64,000 bases of DNA. Origin: Vibrio salilacus (GTDB taxonomy: Bacteria; Pseudomonadota; Gammaproteobacteria; Enterobacterales; Vibrionaceae). The translations under genes were made by a program, and so were the position numbers. How positions within the stretch are numbered: the stretch's first letter is position 1; each line of letters starts with the position of its first letter. The stretch spans positions 209,491 through 273,490 of the forward strand of contig NZ_NIVQ01000002.1 of the NCBI RefSeq assembly GCF_002811245.1, read 5' to 3'. Shown in pieces: positions 48,511-58,941 of the stretch. The notes under the pieces were generated by a model. It saw nothing but the letters and a program-made list of their open reading frames with translations. It was not told where the DNA came from and did not search any database.

Positions 48511-49731
48511 TTAGGATTGATGACTTTGTAAAAATTGCTCACTTTCATCAATCGCTCGATCAAGTCGCAGCTTAAGCTCTTTCATCACCGAATCGCTCGG
48601 CTGTTGGCCCGATTTGATCGCAAGTTCTACTTCTCCAGCGACTTCACGTAACTTCATCGCAGCCAAATTGCCCCCTACCCCTTTTAAACTATGTGCCTTG
48701 CGCTGTGCATCTTGAGGGGCATCCCTGAGTAATTGCTGTATTCTTTCAGCGTCACCAGTATGATCTTCGATGAAGACCTCCAATAACATGCAAACAGACT
48801 CGATATCATTGCTTAGAGAATCAAGCATTTTATCAAAATCGATCTCCGTTTGATCTTTTAACTCCGTCATCGCCATCTTCTCCACATTTTCAGACACAGA
48901 TTCAACCGCCTCAAACCGTGGTGGTGTCGTTACAAGTGACTTGCTGGTTTTTTTTACAGGCTGGGAGTAACGTAGGCTATAAGCCATCAAACCAACAAGC
49001 AGACAAAGGGTCAGTAAAGTTATCCCACCAGCCATCAGAATATAATTAGTGAGCAAACTATTGAACGCAATACGTTGTGCGTTGACCTGAGCGTAAACAT
49101 CGTGATTCATGAGTTTTTTTAATATGTACTGACTCTGAGCATAACCACTCAGTACTTGCGAAACCTGCGCCAATGCTGATTGCAAATCTTCGGCCTGCTG
49201 AGCAGGCAGTGTTTCACTAAAAGTATAGATATCATCAAGCTCACGATAAATTGCGGGATTAGAGTCATTTTCACTAAAAATGGCATCCAGTACGTTAGTG
49301 GCCAATTTAAGATACAGCTGTAAAATCTCAGGCTCAAATTGATACTTTGTGCGCATCGTGCGCATCGCTTCGACCAACATCAATAGATTTATATTGTTAT
49401 CCAAGTAGATTTGAGTCTGCTCAATATAGCGATCTGTGGTGTAAAACAGCTGCTGTGTATCAGGCACGAACCAGTAGTCTTGGCCGTGAGCCTCTATTTG
49501 CAACCGAAGCGCATAGACTAATTGCAGGTCGAGAGACTCAACATCGGCACGCTTAATTCGTGACGGTGCATCAAGTGACAATGACTCACGAAGGCCTTGC
49601 AGAGCACTATCGAGTTCATAAATTTGTTCTTTGGTTGTGAACGTAGAACGGTAATTATTGGCAATCAGTAACATACTGATCAGCCAAAGGATCACTAGCC
49701 CCGCTCCAAGTTTGAGTGTCTTGCCACCCAT
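48511..49731 (-). CDS. Membrane-anchored orphan HPt phosphotransfer protein
   Basis: Two membrane helices (about residues 8-25 and 230-255) enclose a roughly 200-residue periplasmic helical sensor-like domain; the cytoplasmic C-terminus is an HPt domain with the phosphorylatable His in RKAHSLKGVGGNLAAM. No histidine-kinase, HAMP or receiver domain is present, so it must receive phosphate from, or pass it to, proteins encoded elsewhere. ATG 49731 has AAGGA five bases upstream and is preferred over ATG 49737. Neighbours nhaC and yejK give no clue to its pathway. Confidence 0.75.
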   Translation of the reverse strand: MGGKTLKLGAGLVILWLISMLLIANNYRSTFTTKEQIYELDSALQGLRESLSLDAPSRIKRADVESLDLQLVYALRLQIEAHGQDYWFVPDTQQLFYTTDRYIEQTQIYLDNNINLLMLVEAMRTMRTKYQFEPEILQLYLKLATNVLDAIFSENDSNPAIYRELDDIYTFSETLPAQQAEDLQSALAQVSQVLSGYAQSQYILKKLMNHDVYAQVNAQRIAFNSLLTNYILMAGGITLLTLCLLVGLMAYSLRYSQPVKKTSKSLVTTPPRFEAVESVSENVEKMAMTELKDQTEIDFDKMLDSLSNDIESVCMLLEVFIEDHTGDAERIQQLLRDAPQDAQRKAHSLKGVGGNLAAMKLREVAGEVELAIKSGQQPSDSVMKELKLRLDRAIDESEQFLQSHQS

Positions 49732-49839
49732 GCTCATCCTTAAAAAATATAAATTCCCTTTAATACAAGCATATACATTGTGGCGCAGAAGTGGAGGACT
49801 AACGACAAAAATGTTGCGGTTAGTCCTTGGGTGATGAGG

Positions 49840-50841
49840 TTATTTATTGCGTGTCAGTTGATCGCGCAAGTTAGGTGGTGTGCCCTTAATGGTTAAGGTA
49901 TCGGTTTCTGGATCGTAGAATACACGTTCACCCATCAGCAAACTGTCGAAGCTGATATTTAAGCCACCGCCCGCTCCGACATACTTTGTTAGTTTACGTA
50001 CCGTGGCGCGATCAGCAGGAAAGCTCTCTTCCAACTCATAGCCTTGAGCTTGGGTATAGTCGAGAAAACTTGTGCCATCTTGTGATGGTGGTAATCCACC
50101 GGACAATTCACGAACCTGCACTTCATCGCCCACTTTGATCTGTTCATTGCAATAATCCGCAACTTGTTTCTTGTAACTGATCACTTCGTCTTTTTCGAGC
50201 TTTGAATCGGCACAGAAATCATCAACAGCTTGCATCAATACTTGGTTTTGTTGTTTGGTATCTAAACCAACTTCCGCTTGGAGAAAATCTAGGAAGAAGT
50301 CCGCCACTTTACGGCCGACACGACCTTTAATGTAAGCCAAGTAACGATTGGATTGTTTGTCGGTAGCATAACTGGTTAAATCGATGCGTGCGGCAATGTC
50401 CATCTTGCTCAAATCAAGGTGATCGGTCGCGCTAATATCTAGGCCTTCGGTCACTTTCAAGCTCTGGTTCGATGGGATAATCGCCACGAATAAATAGTCC
50501 GTGGCTAAAGATTGATATTCCGCAATGACGAGAATACCTTCATCAGCAAATGGGTATTTGGCTAGCTCGTTTTTGAGACGATTGGCACTTAATTGTGAGA
50601 AGTCATAAAAGCTTTGCTTTTCTTGACGTAAATCTTGCAACCACAACTGAAATTCGCTGTCAGACTTAAAGCTGCCAAAACCTTTGCCGGCTTTTGAATG
50701 AAATACTCGATGAAGCTCAGCAACCAGATTTTCAGTTGCAGCATCATTGGCAAGAGATTCAGCACGAAAGTTGACAACGAGTTCATCTGAATCGTTTTTT
50801 TGTAATTGGTGAAGGATAACGTTAGAGAGATGAAGGCTCAT
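49840..50841 (-). CDS. yejK: Nucleoid-associated protein YejK (NdpA)
   Basis: A 333-residue nucleoid-associated protein of the 37-kDa NdpA family; in E. coli it is found on the nucleoid and affects topoisomerase activity. Features: MSLHLSNVILHQLQKNDSDE, GRVGRKVADFFLDFLQAEVG and the C-terminal ISFDSLLMGERVFYDPETDTL. It is divergent from yejL and yejM, the conserved yejKLM arrangement. Confidence 0.93.
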   Translation of the reverse strand: MSLHLSNVILHQLQKNDSDELVVNFRAESLANDAATENLVAELHRVFHSKAGKGFGSFKSDSEFQLWLQDLRQEKQSFYDFSQLSANRLKNELAKYPFADEGILVIAEYQSLATDYLFVAIIPSNQSLKVTEGLDISATDHLDLSKMDIAARIDLTSYATDKQSNRYLAYIKGRVGRKVADFFLDFLQAEVGLDTKQQNQVLMQAVDDFCADSKLEKDEVISYKKQVADYCNEQIKVGDEVQVRELSGGLPPSQDGTSFLDYTQAQGYELEESFPADRATVRKLTKYVGAGGGLNISFDSLLMGERVFYDPETDTLTIKGTPPNLRDQLTRNK

Positions 50842-50925
50842 GATGAAATTTATCGCTGCGTAGGTTTCAGTTGCGTGGCATTGTAGGTTATCATAAGCCG
50901 CTTTACTATCATCATTAGAGTCTTT

Positions 50926-51141
50926 ATGCCGATTACATCTAAATACAGTGACGCAAAAGTAGAACGCATCCTAGCGGAAGTTGCTGCTGTACTTGAAAAA
51001 CATTCAGTTGGTCCAGATCTTGCGTTAATGATTGCAGGCAATATCGCTACCAATGTCTTAAATCAAGATGTTGGGGCTTCACAACGCAAAGCAATTGCTG
51101 AAAAATTCGCACAAGCACTTGTTTCTTCAGTTGAAGAATAA
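50926..51141 (+). CDS. yejL: UPF0352 family protein YejL
   Basis: A 71-residue, wholly helical protein of UPF0352: [39 protein letters not shown] and [14 protein letters not shown]. Function unknown. It is 35 bp upstream of yejM and divergent from yejK. Confidence 0.9.
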   Translation: MPITSKYSDAKVERILAEVAAVLEKHSVGPDLALMIAGNIATNVLNQDVGASQRKAIAEKFAQALVSSVEE

Positions 51142-51176
51142 AACACCACAATAATAACGGATAATAGAACACTGAC

Positions 51177-52982
51177 ATGGTCGATAACGGAAACACATAC
51201 GGCGAACGCGTGTCGCGTTTAGTGGGTTGGGGGCATTGGTTTGCCTTTTTCAACATCATTGCGGCAATGCTTATTGGAACCCGTTATATCACTCAGTCAC
51301 CCTGGCCAGAAACTTTGCTCGGCCAGCTTTATCTTGCGGTATCTTGGGTTGGTCATTTTGGCTTTCTGGTTTTCGCTCTTTACTTGCTAGTTCTATTCCC
51401 GCTGACATTCGTCATACCGTCACGCAAGCTGTTCCGTTTGCTGGCGGTCTGTTTTGCTACCGTTGGCTTAACGATACTATTGGTCGACACTCAGACCTAT
51501 CAAACCATTAACTTGCACCTAACGCCTGTGGTATGGGAAGTTTTGTTTAGCGATGAAAGCTCAAGAATAAGCACCGATCTTCAGCACTTGTTTGTTGTAC
51601 TACCTCTGATCTTTTTACTGCAATTGGCCTTATCAGAGTGGGTATGGCGTAAACAACGTAAACTGTCTCACAAACATGTTGGACGCCCTATCTCTGCACT
51701 GTTTTTTGTCAGCTTTATCGCCAGTCACCTAGTTTACGTTTGGGCTGACGCCTATTTTTACAATCCAATTACCGCCCAACGCGCCAACTTCCCGCTCTCT
51801 TATCCGATGACAGCAAAGTCGTTCATGGAACGCCATGGACTGCTTGATCGCGAAGAGTATCTGCAGCGTCTTGAGCAAAATCAAGACAGTATCGAGTTGG
51901 TTCGTTACCCGCTAGAACACATTGAATTTAACCGCCGCGCTAACCCACTCAATATCATGATTGTTAGTGTCAATAACCTGCGTAGCGATGTATTAACCGA
52001 AGCATCGATGCCCGCCATGCATCAGTTCGCTAATAGCCACCAGAATTTCACTAATCATTACAGTTCGAGCAATGACTCATTTGGTATATTTGGTCTATTT
52101 TATGGCCTACCAAGTAGCTACGCGAGCAGCATTAGGACTCAAGGCTCGAAACCCATTCTTATCGATACACTGATCGATAAGAACTATCAATTCGGCTTAT
52201 TTAGCGGCGATAATTTTGACGAGCCTCTCTATGGCGAGACCGTATTTCGTGGCATGAGCTTCAACGGTATCGCTTTTAACGATACCGAATCAGCAGACTC
52301 GCAAGCCATCAATGCTTGGGCCAAATGGGCACAGCAACAAGGTAAAAAGCCTTGGTTTAGTTACCTAGAGCTCACCACCGTCGACAGTTTTACGGCTTAC
52401 AGTGACACCAATAAAAATCAGTCTGCTGAAGAGAAACTGAAAGCGGGATATCTTAAGTCCGTGGCGACAGCCGACCTTGAAATCAAGACCGTTCTTGAGC
52501 AGATTAAAGCGTTAGAGCTTGAAGACAATACCGTGGTGGTTATCACATCCAACCATGCGACGGAATTTAACGAAACAGGGTCTAATAGCTGGGGGTCAAA
52601 CTCCAATTTCAGCCAATATCAGCTAAAAGTCCCGATGGTTATTCAATGGCCAGGAAAAATCGCCGCCGAATATCAGCACAGAACCAGTCATCTCGATTTA
52701 TCGGTAACGATTCTGCAAGACTTATTAGGCGTCTCATCGAATCCAAACGATTTTAGTAGTGGACGTAACCTGTTTGATGAGCGTAATCGTCGTTGGATTT
52801 TAGCTGGTGATTCACGTGAGCTGGCATTGATTACGACCAAGAACACCACGGTAATTGATAAATTTGGTAACTACAAATTATACGATGCCAACTATCAGCG
52901 CTTACAAGATGATAACCCGACCTTGCCGGTCTTAATGCAAGGTTTGACTGAACTGCAACGTTTTTACGCTAAAAGCAACTAA
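51177..52982 (+). CDS. yejM: Inner-membrane protein YejM (PbgA/LapC), LPS regulator
   Basis: In E. coli this essential protein senses periplasmic LPS and inhibits LapB, thereby protecting LpxC from FtsH. The 601-residue protein has five membrane helices (about residues 15-215) and a periplasmic sulfatase-like alkaline-phosphatase-fold domain from residue 255 (MIVSVNNLRSDVL, FGLFYGLPSSYAS, VVVITSNHATEFNETGSNSW). Usual sulfatase metal ligands are not fully kept, in line with a non-enzymatic role. The lapAB genes it would control are at 10296-11772. Confidence 0.92.
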   Translation: MVDNGNTYGERVSRLVGWGHWFAFFNIIAAMLIGTRYITQSPWPETLLGQLYLAVSWVGHFGFLVFALYLLVLFPLTFVIPSRKLFRLLAVCFATVGLTILLVDTQTYQTINLHLTPVVWEVLFSDESSRISTDLQHLFVVLPLIFLLQLALSEWVWRKQRKLSHKHVGRPISALFFVSFIASHLVYVWADAYFYNPITAQRANFPLSYPMTAKSFMERHGLLDREEYLQRLEQNQDSIELVRYPLEHIEFNRRANPLNIMIVSVNNLRSDVLTEASMPAMHQFANSHQNFTNHYSSSNDSFGIFGLFYGLPSSYASSIRTQGSKPILIDTLIDKNYQFGLFSGDNFDEPLYGETVFRGMSFNGIAFNDTESADSQAINAWAKWAQQQGKKPWFSYLELTTVDSFTAYSDTNKNQSAEEKLKAGYLKSVATADLEIKTVLEQIKALELEDNTVVVITSNHATEFNETGSNSWGSNSNFSQYQLKVPMVIQWPGKIAAEYQHRTSHLDLSVTILQDLLGVSSNPNDFSSGRNLFDERNRRWILAGDSRELALITTKNTTVIDKFGNYKLYDANYQRLQDDNPTLPVLMQGLTELQRFYAKSN

Positions 52983-52999
52983 ATCATAATGTTATGGGA

Positions 53000-53028
53000 T
53001 TGACCCAGGGCCACTTTATGTTTAGATT
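53000..53028 (+). promoter_or_regulatory. tRNA-Pro promoter
   Basis: TTGACC at 53000-53005 and TAGATT at 53023-53028 with 17 bp between, just before the tRNA-Pro gene. Confidence 0.6.
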
Positions 53029-53036
53029 ATAGGTAT

Positions 53037-53113
53037 CGGATATTAGCGCAGCTTGGTAGCGCACCACTCTGGGGGAGTGGGGGTCACTGGTTCGAATCCA
53101 GTATATCCGACCA
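53037..53113 (+). tRNA. tRNA-Pro (anticodon GGG)
   Basis: A 77-nt cloverleaf: acceptor CGGATAT/ATATCCG with discriminator A and encoded CCA, D-arm AGCGCAGCTTGGTAGCGC, anticodon stem CCACT/AGTGG with loop CTGGGGG (anticodon GGG), T-arm with GGTTCGAATCC. Reads CCC and CCU. Own promoter and terminator. Confidence 0.95.
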
Positions 53114-53124
53114 ATCACACCTGA

Positions 53125-53150
53125 AAAAGAGAGCTTCGGCTCTCTTTTTT
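53125..53150 (+). terminator. tRNA-Pro terminator
   Basis: AAAAGAGAGC-TTCG-GCTCTCTTTT stable hairpin with UUCG loop followed by T run, 12 bp past the tRNA. Confidence 0.9.
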
Positions 53151-53347
53151 GCTTTTCGAGGATCAGCATTTGCGCACAAGCATAATTGCGACGATCACCA
53201 CGATATTTTATTTGTAGCGTCGATCATCGTAATGAGCCTCAACGCCGCCTCTCGCCCAAATCCACTAGGAAAAGTGTAAAAATTAGTCATTCGAACTCAT
53301 TTTTAAAGCCAAGCGCTTAATAATGAATCAATCGTTACATATAGGGG

Positions 53348-53376
53348 TTTACAAGTTTTCTCAACCCCTATATTAT
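53348..53376 (+). promoter_or_regulatory. tRNA-Ser promoter with GC-rich discriminator
   Basis: TTTACA at 53348-53353, 17-bp spacer, TATTAT at 53371-53376, followed by CCGCCCC, the GC-rich discriminator typical of stringently controlled stable RNA promoters. Confidence 0.65.
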
Positions 53377-53387
53377 CCGCCCCATAC

Positions 53388-53478
53388 GGAGAGATGGCTG
53401 AGTGGTTGAAAGCACCGGTCTTGAAAACCGGCATACGTTAATAGCGTATCTAGGGTTCAAATCCCTATCTCTCCGCCA
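53388..53478 (+). tRNA. tRNA-Ser (anticodon UGA)
   Basis: A 91-nt class II tRNA: acceptor GGAGAGA/TCTCTCC, discriminator G, encoded CCA, anticodon loop CTTGAAA (anticodon TGA) on ACCGGT-type stem, long variable arm (CATACGTTAATAGCGTATC) and T-arm GGTTCAAATCC. Followed by a terminator and then by an integrase gene, so it is the probable attachment site of the island to its right. Confidence 0.95.
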
Positions 53479-53483
53479 CATTC

Positions 53484-53509
53484 AAGCCCTTGATTTATCA
53501 AGGGCTTTT
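53484..53509 (+). terminator. tRNA-Ser terminator
   Basis: AAGCCCTTGA-TTTA-TCAAGGGCTT perfect stem followed by T run, 5 bp past the CCA. Confidence 0.9.
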
Positions 53510-53557
53510 CTCGTTTTAAGACAATCAAATGTCACCTAATACACATAGGTGATACAT

Positions 53558-54905
<1,348 letters not shown>

Positions 54906-54913
<8 letters not shown>

Positions 54914-55289
54914 ACTAGCGAATTTTGAGCTTCAAGCCGTGACAGAAGCGTTGGAACATGCAGATTTCACTCAAGAATATGATTTTACGCATCTAGTCAG
55001 TTGTGGAATAAACATCGAACATATCCGCCGAGTTTATCGCCTTAAGTTGTCCTTAAAACGTAACCCCTCTAGAACGATTTTTGATGAACTAGACAGTGTC
55101 TATTTAATTTATTCCACTATAGAGTCATTTAGCCAGCTAAAACTAATATTGGGTTATGAATTGCAAGATGATGAACAAGAACGTGAGGATAAGCTTCTGT
55201 TCCTAATGCACTTTCTTGAACAGCATGGAATGCGACTTCAAACGAATGGAATCCAAGTACCATTCTCAGTTTTCGTCAATTTGATGTAG
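54906..55289 (+). CDS. Hypothetical protein, translationally coupled to the integrase
   Basis: I do not recognise this 127-residue protein. It is acidic, soluble and predicted mainly helical (ELQAVTEALEHADF, HIRRVYRLKLSLKRNPS, DELDSVYLIYSTIESFSQL). It starts 8 bp inside the integrase gene with GGAGGTGAGCG as ribosome site (in the 3' end of int), so synthesis is coupled. The position suggests a role in excision or in control of the integrase, but no excisionase-like HTH is evident. Confidence 0.7.
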
Positions 55290-55298
55290 AGAGTTGTT

Positions 55299-55487
55299 AT
55301 GGATGATAATCAACTAATAGACAATGCTCTGACTTTAGATACTTTTGCCATGGTTAGAATTGTGAACGATGGGGATGCTTGGGTTCAATATGGTGACAAT
55401 ATTAAAATCGTTACCAGAGCGAAAGCAGCAAATATCACGGCGGAAGTACTTAAAGTCATTGCAAAAGAGCTGAATAGACAAGAGTAG
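55299..55487 (+). CDS. Small hypothetical protein downstream of the integrase operon
   Basis: Unrecognised 62-residue protein, acidic, with a predicted beta-rich first half (MVRIVNDGDAWVQYGDNIKI) and a helical tail (AEVLKVIAKELNRQE). It follows the 127-residue gene after 9 bp and probably belongs to the same transcript. Codon use and spacing make it a likely real gene. No function can be given. Confidence 0.6.
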   Translation: MDDNQLIDNALTLDTFAMVRIVNDGDAWVQYGDNIKIVTRAKAANITAEVLKVIAKELNRQE

Positions 55488-55659
55488 TAACATCGATACA
55501 TGGCGGCTTCTGCCGCCTATTTTAAAATAATACAGAATCTAGCCGTTCAGAACCTAAATAAAGTGACATAAACTATTTCGAGTAAGGTGATAATTTACAA
55601 GATCAAGATTAATTATTAAAATACAATTAGTTAGAATCACTCCACTTTGCTTTTATGCC

Positions 55660-55681
55660 GCATTTCGTCTTGTTGAAATGC
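55660..55681. promoter_or_regulatory. Inverted repeat upstream of the AbiE-like operon (candidate operator)
   Basis: GCATTTC and GAAATGC are perfect 7-bp arms separated by 8 bp, about 70-90 bp before the antitoxin-like gene. ATGCCG(C/T)ATTT also occurs twice here as a direct repeat. AbiEi proteins are known to repress their own operons through inverted repeats; binding here is inferred. Confidence 0.4.
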
Positions 55682-55748
55682 CGTATTTATTCCTATTGGC
55701 AACATGGTAAGTTATACTGAAGACAATATGTAAGCGAAGGAGGTTCAA

Positions 55749-56153
55749 ATGACAGCCGTTGAATGTATTTATCAAAAGATAAAACGCTCTAGACGTTACG
55801 TCTTTGAACGTAAAGACTTTGATGATGTAGCAAGCTACGACCAGGTTGGACGAGCGCTAAGACAACTAGTTAAACAAGGTGATTTGATTAAGATTGGCTA
55901 CGGTCTGTATACCAAAGCCAAACTCAACAGCCTAACGGGTAAACCTATGCCTACACACCCTGGCGGTACTGATGCTCTGATGCGTGAAATTTTGAAGATG
56001 AAAGGCGTCGATTTTGAAATGGATAGCCTCTCTTGGCAAAGCCTTTCAGGTCAGAGTACTCAAATCCCTTCATCCGTCCAGTACTCATGGAACCCAAAGC
56101 AATTTAATCGCAAATTAGTCGTAGGTAACAGAGTACTTAATTCACAAAATTGA
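55749..56153 (+). CDS. AbiEi/DUF6088-like antitoxin, type IV toxin-antitoxin
   Basis: A 134-residue protein with an N-terminal winged-helix domain (FERKDFDDVASYDQVGRALR, LVKQGDLIKIGYGLYTKAKL) as found in AbiEi-like and DUF6088 proteins. AbiEi antitoxins antagonise their nucleotidyltransferase toxins without binding them and also repress the operon. GGAGG precedes the ATG. The paired gene begins two bases after its stop. At 134 residues it is shorter than classical AbiEi (about 200 or more), so DUF6088 is the closer match. Confidence 0.75.
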   Translation: MTAVECIYQKIKRSRRYVFERKDFDDVASYDQVGRALRQLVKQGDLIKIGYGLYTKAKLNSLTGKPMPTHPGGTDALMREILKMKGVDFEMDSLSWQSLSGQSTQIPSSVQYSWNPKQFNRKLVVGNRVLNSQN

Positions 56154-56155
56154 CG

Positions 56156-57097
56156 ATGAAAAAACTAAAACAACAATTCTTAGAGGTTTCCGATGCTTTA
56201 GCACTCGGAAACCCAGCGATCATTGAAAAAGATTATTGGGTCGTCGCTTTACTTGCGGAGCTTGAAGCACTCTCAGTTGAAACACACAAACTGGTTTTCT
56301 CAGGTGGTACGGCACTTGCCAAATCTGATGTCAAAATACTCCGTATGTCAGAAGATGTAGATATTAAACTCATTCCTTCACAGGAGTTTGTCGCCTTAAG
56401 CCGTGGTAAAAAAAAGGCTTTACGGAAAGCATTGGTTGAGCAAATCGAAGCGAGAATCGCACAATCAGGTCACTTTGCTATCGAAGATAAATTAGTACGT
56501 GACGAATATCGATATGTGGAATATGAGCTTAAATATCCTCAACAATTTAGCCAAGCTCCTTGCTTGCGTCCAATTATCAAGCTTGAGTTAATGGAAACGA
56601 TTTCTCTTCATGCGATAGAAGAACGCTCCATACAATCGTTGGTTTCAGAACTTTACCAGCAATCAAGAGAAGTCAACGCGTTTGCTTGCGTTTCTATTCA
56701 GGCAACTTTGGTGGAAAAAGTTCTTTCTATGCTCCGCCGTACCATGTTGGTCAAGCGTGACTCGGAGCGAAACGATGATGCCACTTTGGTTCGTCACATT
56801 TACGATGTTCACTGTATCGATATCGCGGAAAAAACTACTAGCGAAACACTCGCACCACTTTTTCACACGGTTTTACAAGAAGACATCCAACGTTTTGGCA
56901 ACCAACATGCCGAGTTTGTTGCAGATCCTGTCAATGAATTGAATCTCGGGTTACAAGAATTAGAGAGTAATCCCCTCTTTCGACAACGTTTTGATGACTT
57001 TGTAAAACCAATGGTATTTAACCCACAACCACACGATTTTGATACGTGCTTTGCTTCATTTAAACGAATTGCGAAGTCAATGATAACAACCATTTAG
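56156..57097 (+). CDS. AbiEii/AbiGii-type nucleotidyltransferase toxin
   Basis: Nucleotidyltransferase-fold toxin of abortive-infection/type IV toxin-antitoxin pairs; relatives add nucleotides to tRNA or use GTP to stop growth. Motifs: EKDYWVVALLAEL near residue 23, FSGGTALAKS near 48 and MSEDVDIKL near 62, the G-G-T...D-x-D active-site set; then VQATLVEKVLSML. ATG 56156 (MKKLKQQFLEV) lies two bases after the antitoxin stop. 313 residues, full length. hsdM begins 9 bp later, so it may be co-transcribed with the restriction genes. Confidence 0.82.
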   Translation: MKKLKQQFLEVSDALALGNPAIIEKDYWVVALLAELEALSVETHKLVFSGGTALAKSDVKILRMSEDVDIKLIPSQEFVALSRGKKKALRKALVEQIEARIAQSGHFAIEDKLVRDEYRYVEYELKYPQQFSQAPCLRPIIKLELMETISLHAIEERSIQSLVSELYQQSREVNAFACVSIQATLVEKVLSMLRRTMLVKRDSERNDDATLVRHIYDVHCIDIAEKTTSETLAPLFHTVLQEDIQRFGNQHAEFVADPVNELNLGLQELESNPLFRQRFDDFVKPMVFNPQPHDFDTCFASFKRIAKSMITTI

Positions 57098-57105
57098 AGT
57101 AAAAA

Positions 57106-58941
57106 ATGAATAAACAACAGCTTGCCGCCAAAATTTGGGAATCGGCGAACCAGATGCGTTCTAAAATTGAAGCCAACGACTACAAAGATTACATTTTGGG
57201 CTTCATCTTCTATAAGTTCTTGTCTGATAAACAAGTTCAGTTCTTACTCCAAAATGACTTTGATAACGAATTGATTTCAAAGGTAAGTGAAGCGGATGCC
57301 GACACAGTTAAGTTTGTCCAAGATGAACTAGGTTACTTCATTGCATATGACAACCTGTTTTCAACGTGGGTCAATGACGGTAAAGACTTTGACATTGCGT
57401 ATGTTCGTGATGCTTTGTCTGCTTTTAGTCGATTGATTAACCCTGATCACAAAGACTTGTTTGATGGCATTTTTACCACTCTCGAAACAGGCTTAAGTAA
57501 ACTGGGGGAAAGTGCCGCAGCGCAAACCAAAGCGGCAATGAGCTTAATCCATCTTATCAATGACATCCCGATGAAAGGTAAGCAAGATTATGATGTGCTT
57601 GGCTTTATCTACGAGTATCTAATCAGCCATTTTGCAGCAAATGCGGGAAAAAAAGCAGGTGAGTTTTATACGCCTCATGAGGTTTCCGTCCTGATGTCTG
57701 AGATCATGGCTGAACACCTGAAAAATCGTAAAGATATTCAGATATATGACCCAACAAGTGGTTCTGGTTCATTATTGATTAACATTGGTCAATCAGTAGA
57801 AAAACGCCTTGATGCGCAAAACAACATTCGCTATTACGCTCAAGAGCTAAAGCAAAACACTTACAACTTAACTCGCATGAACCTGTTCATGCGCGGAATT
57901 TTGCCAAACAACATAATCACTCGTAATGCCGATACTTTGGAAGATGATTGGCCGATTGATAACGAGAAAACCCATGAACCGATGCGTGTGGATGCAGTGG
58001 TGTCAAACCCTCCTTACTCGCAAAAATGGGATCCTGAATTTAAAAACAAAGACCCCCGTTATGCACCGTTTGGCTTAGCACCAAAAACTAAAGCTGACTA
58101 TGCATTCTTACTGCATGATCTGTATCACCTCAAGCCAGATGGTATCATGACCATCGTTTTGCCGCATGGCGTCCTATTTCGTGGCGGTGATGAAGGTAAG
58201 ATCCGCGAGAACTTAATTGAGAAAAACCATATTGATGCCATTATAGGTTTACCTTCGAATATCTTTTTTGGTACAGGTATTCCAACTGTTATTTTGGTGC
58301 TAAAGCGGATTCGAACAAGTGATGATGTACTGATTATTGATGCATCAAAAGGCTTCATTAAAGACGGTAAAAATAACAAACTACGTGCTTGTGACATCAG
58401 GCGCATTGTCGATACCGTGAGTGAACGCCAGCCCCAAGAAAAGTATGCAGCATTGGTCAGCCGCGATACTATTCGTGCAAATGGCTACAACCTTAATATC
58501 CCTCGTTATGTTGATTCTTCTGAAGAAACTGAAAGCTGGGATATCTATGCCTCAATGTTTGGGGGGATTCCTAACAATGAGTTGGAAAGCTTGGCTCACT
58601 ATTGGCAAGCGATGCCTAACCTTAAAGAGAGTTTATTCTCGCCAACGTCTAGTGAGTACTCGGCTTTAAAAGTCGCCGACGTCAAAGCAGCAATTGATCG
58701 CCATAGCGATGTTAAACAATTCAAAGCGCAGTATCACCAAGCGTTTGGAGGTTTTGAAGCTTACCTTAAACAAAGCTTGATTACGGAGTTGCTACAGGTT
58801 AAGCGTTCTCAGCAACAAGATATCTTAAGTACCGAGATATTTACACGCTTAAAGGGTATTCCATTAATTGACAAATACGACGCTTACCAATTGTTAGATG
58901 ACCACTACAATGGCAGCTACTCAATGCTGACCTTGAAATGA
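57106..58941 (+). CDS. hsdM: Type I restriction-modification methyltransferase subunit HsdM (N-terminal, main part)
   Basis: N6-adenine methyltransferase subunit. The 611-residue frame has the N-terminal HsdM_N domain (residues 1-130), then GEFYTPHEVSVLMSEIM, SAM-binding DPTSGSGSLLI near 222 and catalytic NPPYSQKWD near 303. From about 58903 the sequence best reads in the -1 frame (WQLLNADLEMIQTEG), continuing into the next ORF, while this frame ends at TGA 58941. In homologues I know, these parts form one protein of about 860 residues. Thus a frameshift has probably split the gene; the catalytic core itself is complete. Confidence 0.85.
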   Translation: MNKQQLAAKIWESANQMRSKIEANDYKDYILGFIFYKFLSDKQVQFLLQNDFDNELISKVSEADADTVKFVQDELGYFIAYDNLFSTWVNDGKDFDIAYVRDALSAFSRLINPDHKDLFDGIFTTLETGLSKLGESAAAQTKAAMSLIHLINDIPMKGKQDYDVLGFIYEYLISHFAANAGKKAGEFYTPHEVSVLMSEIMAEHLKNRKDIQIYDPTSGSGSLLINIGQSVEKRLDAQNNIRYYAQELKQNTYNLTRMNLFMRGILPNNIITRNADTLEDDWPIDNEKTHEPMRVDAVVSNPPYSQKWDPEFKNKDPRYAPFGLAPKTKADYAFLLHDLYHLKPDGIMTIVLPHGVLFRGGDEGKIRENLIEKNHIDAIIGLPSNIFFGTGIPTVILVLKRIRTSDDVLIIDASKGFIKDGKNNKLRACDIRRIVDTVSERQPQEKYAALVSRDTIRANGYNLNIPRYVDSSEETESWDIYASMFGGIPNNELESLAHYWQAMPNLKESLFSPTSSEYSALKVADVKAAIDRHSDVKQFKAQYHQAFGGFEAYLKQSLITELLQVKRSQQQDILSTEIFTRLKGIPLIDKYDAYQLLDDHYNGSYSMLTLK

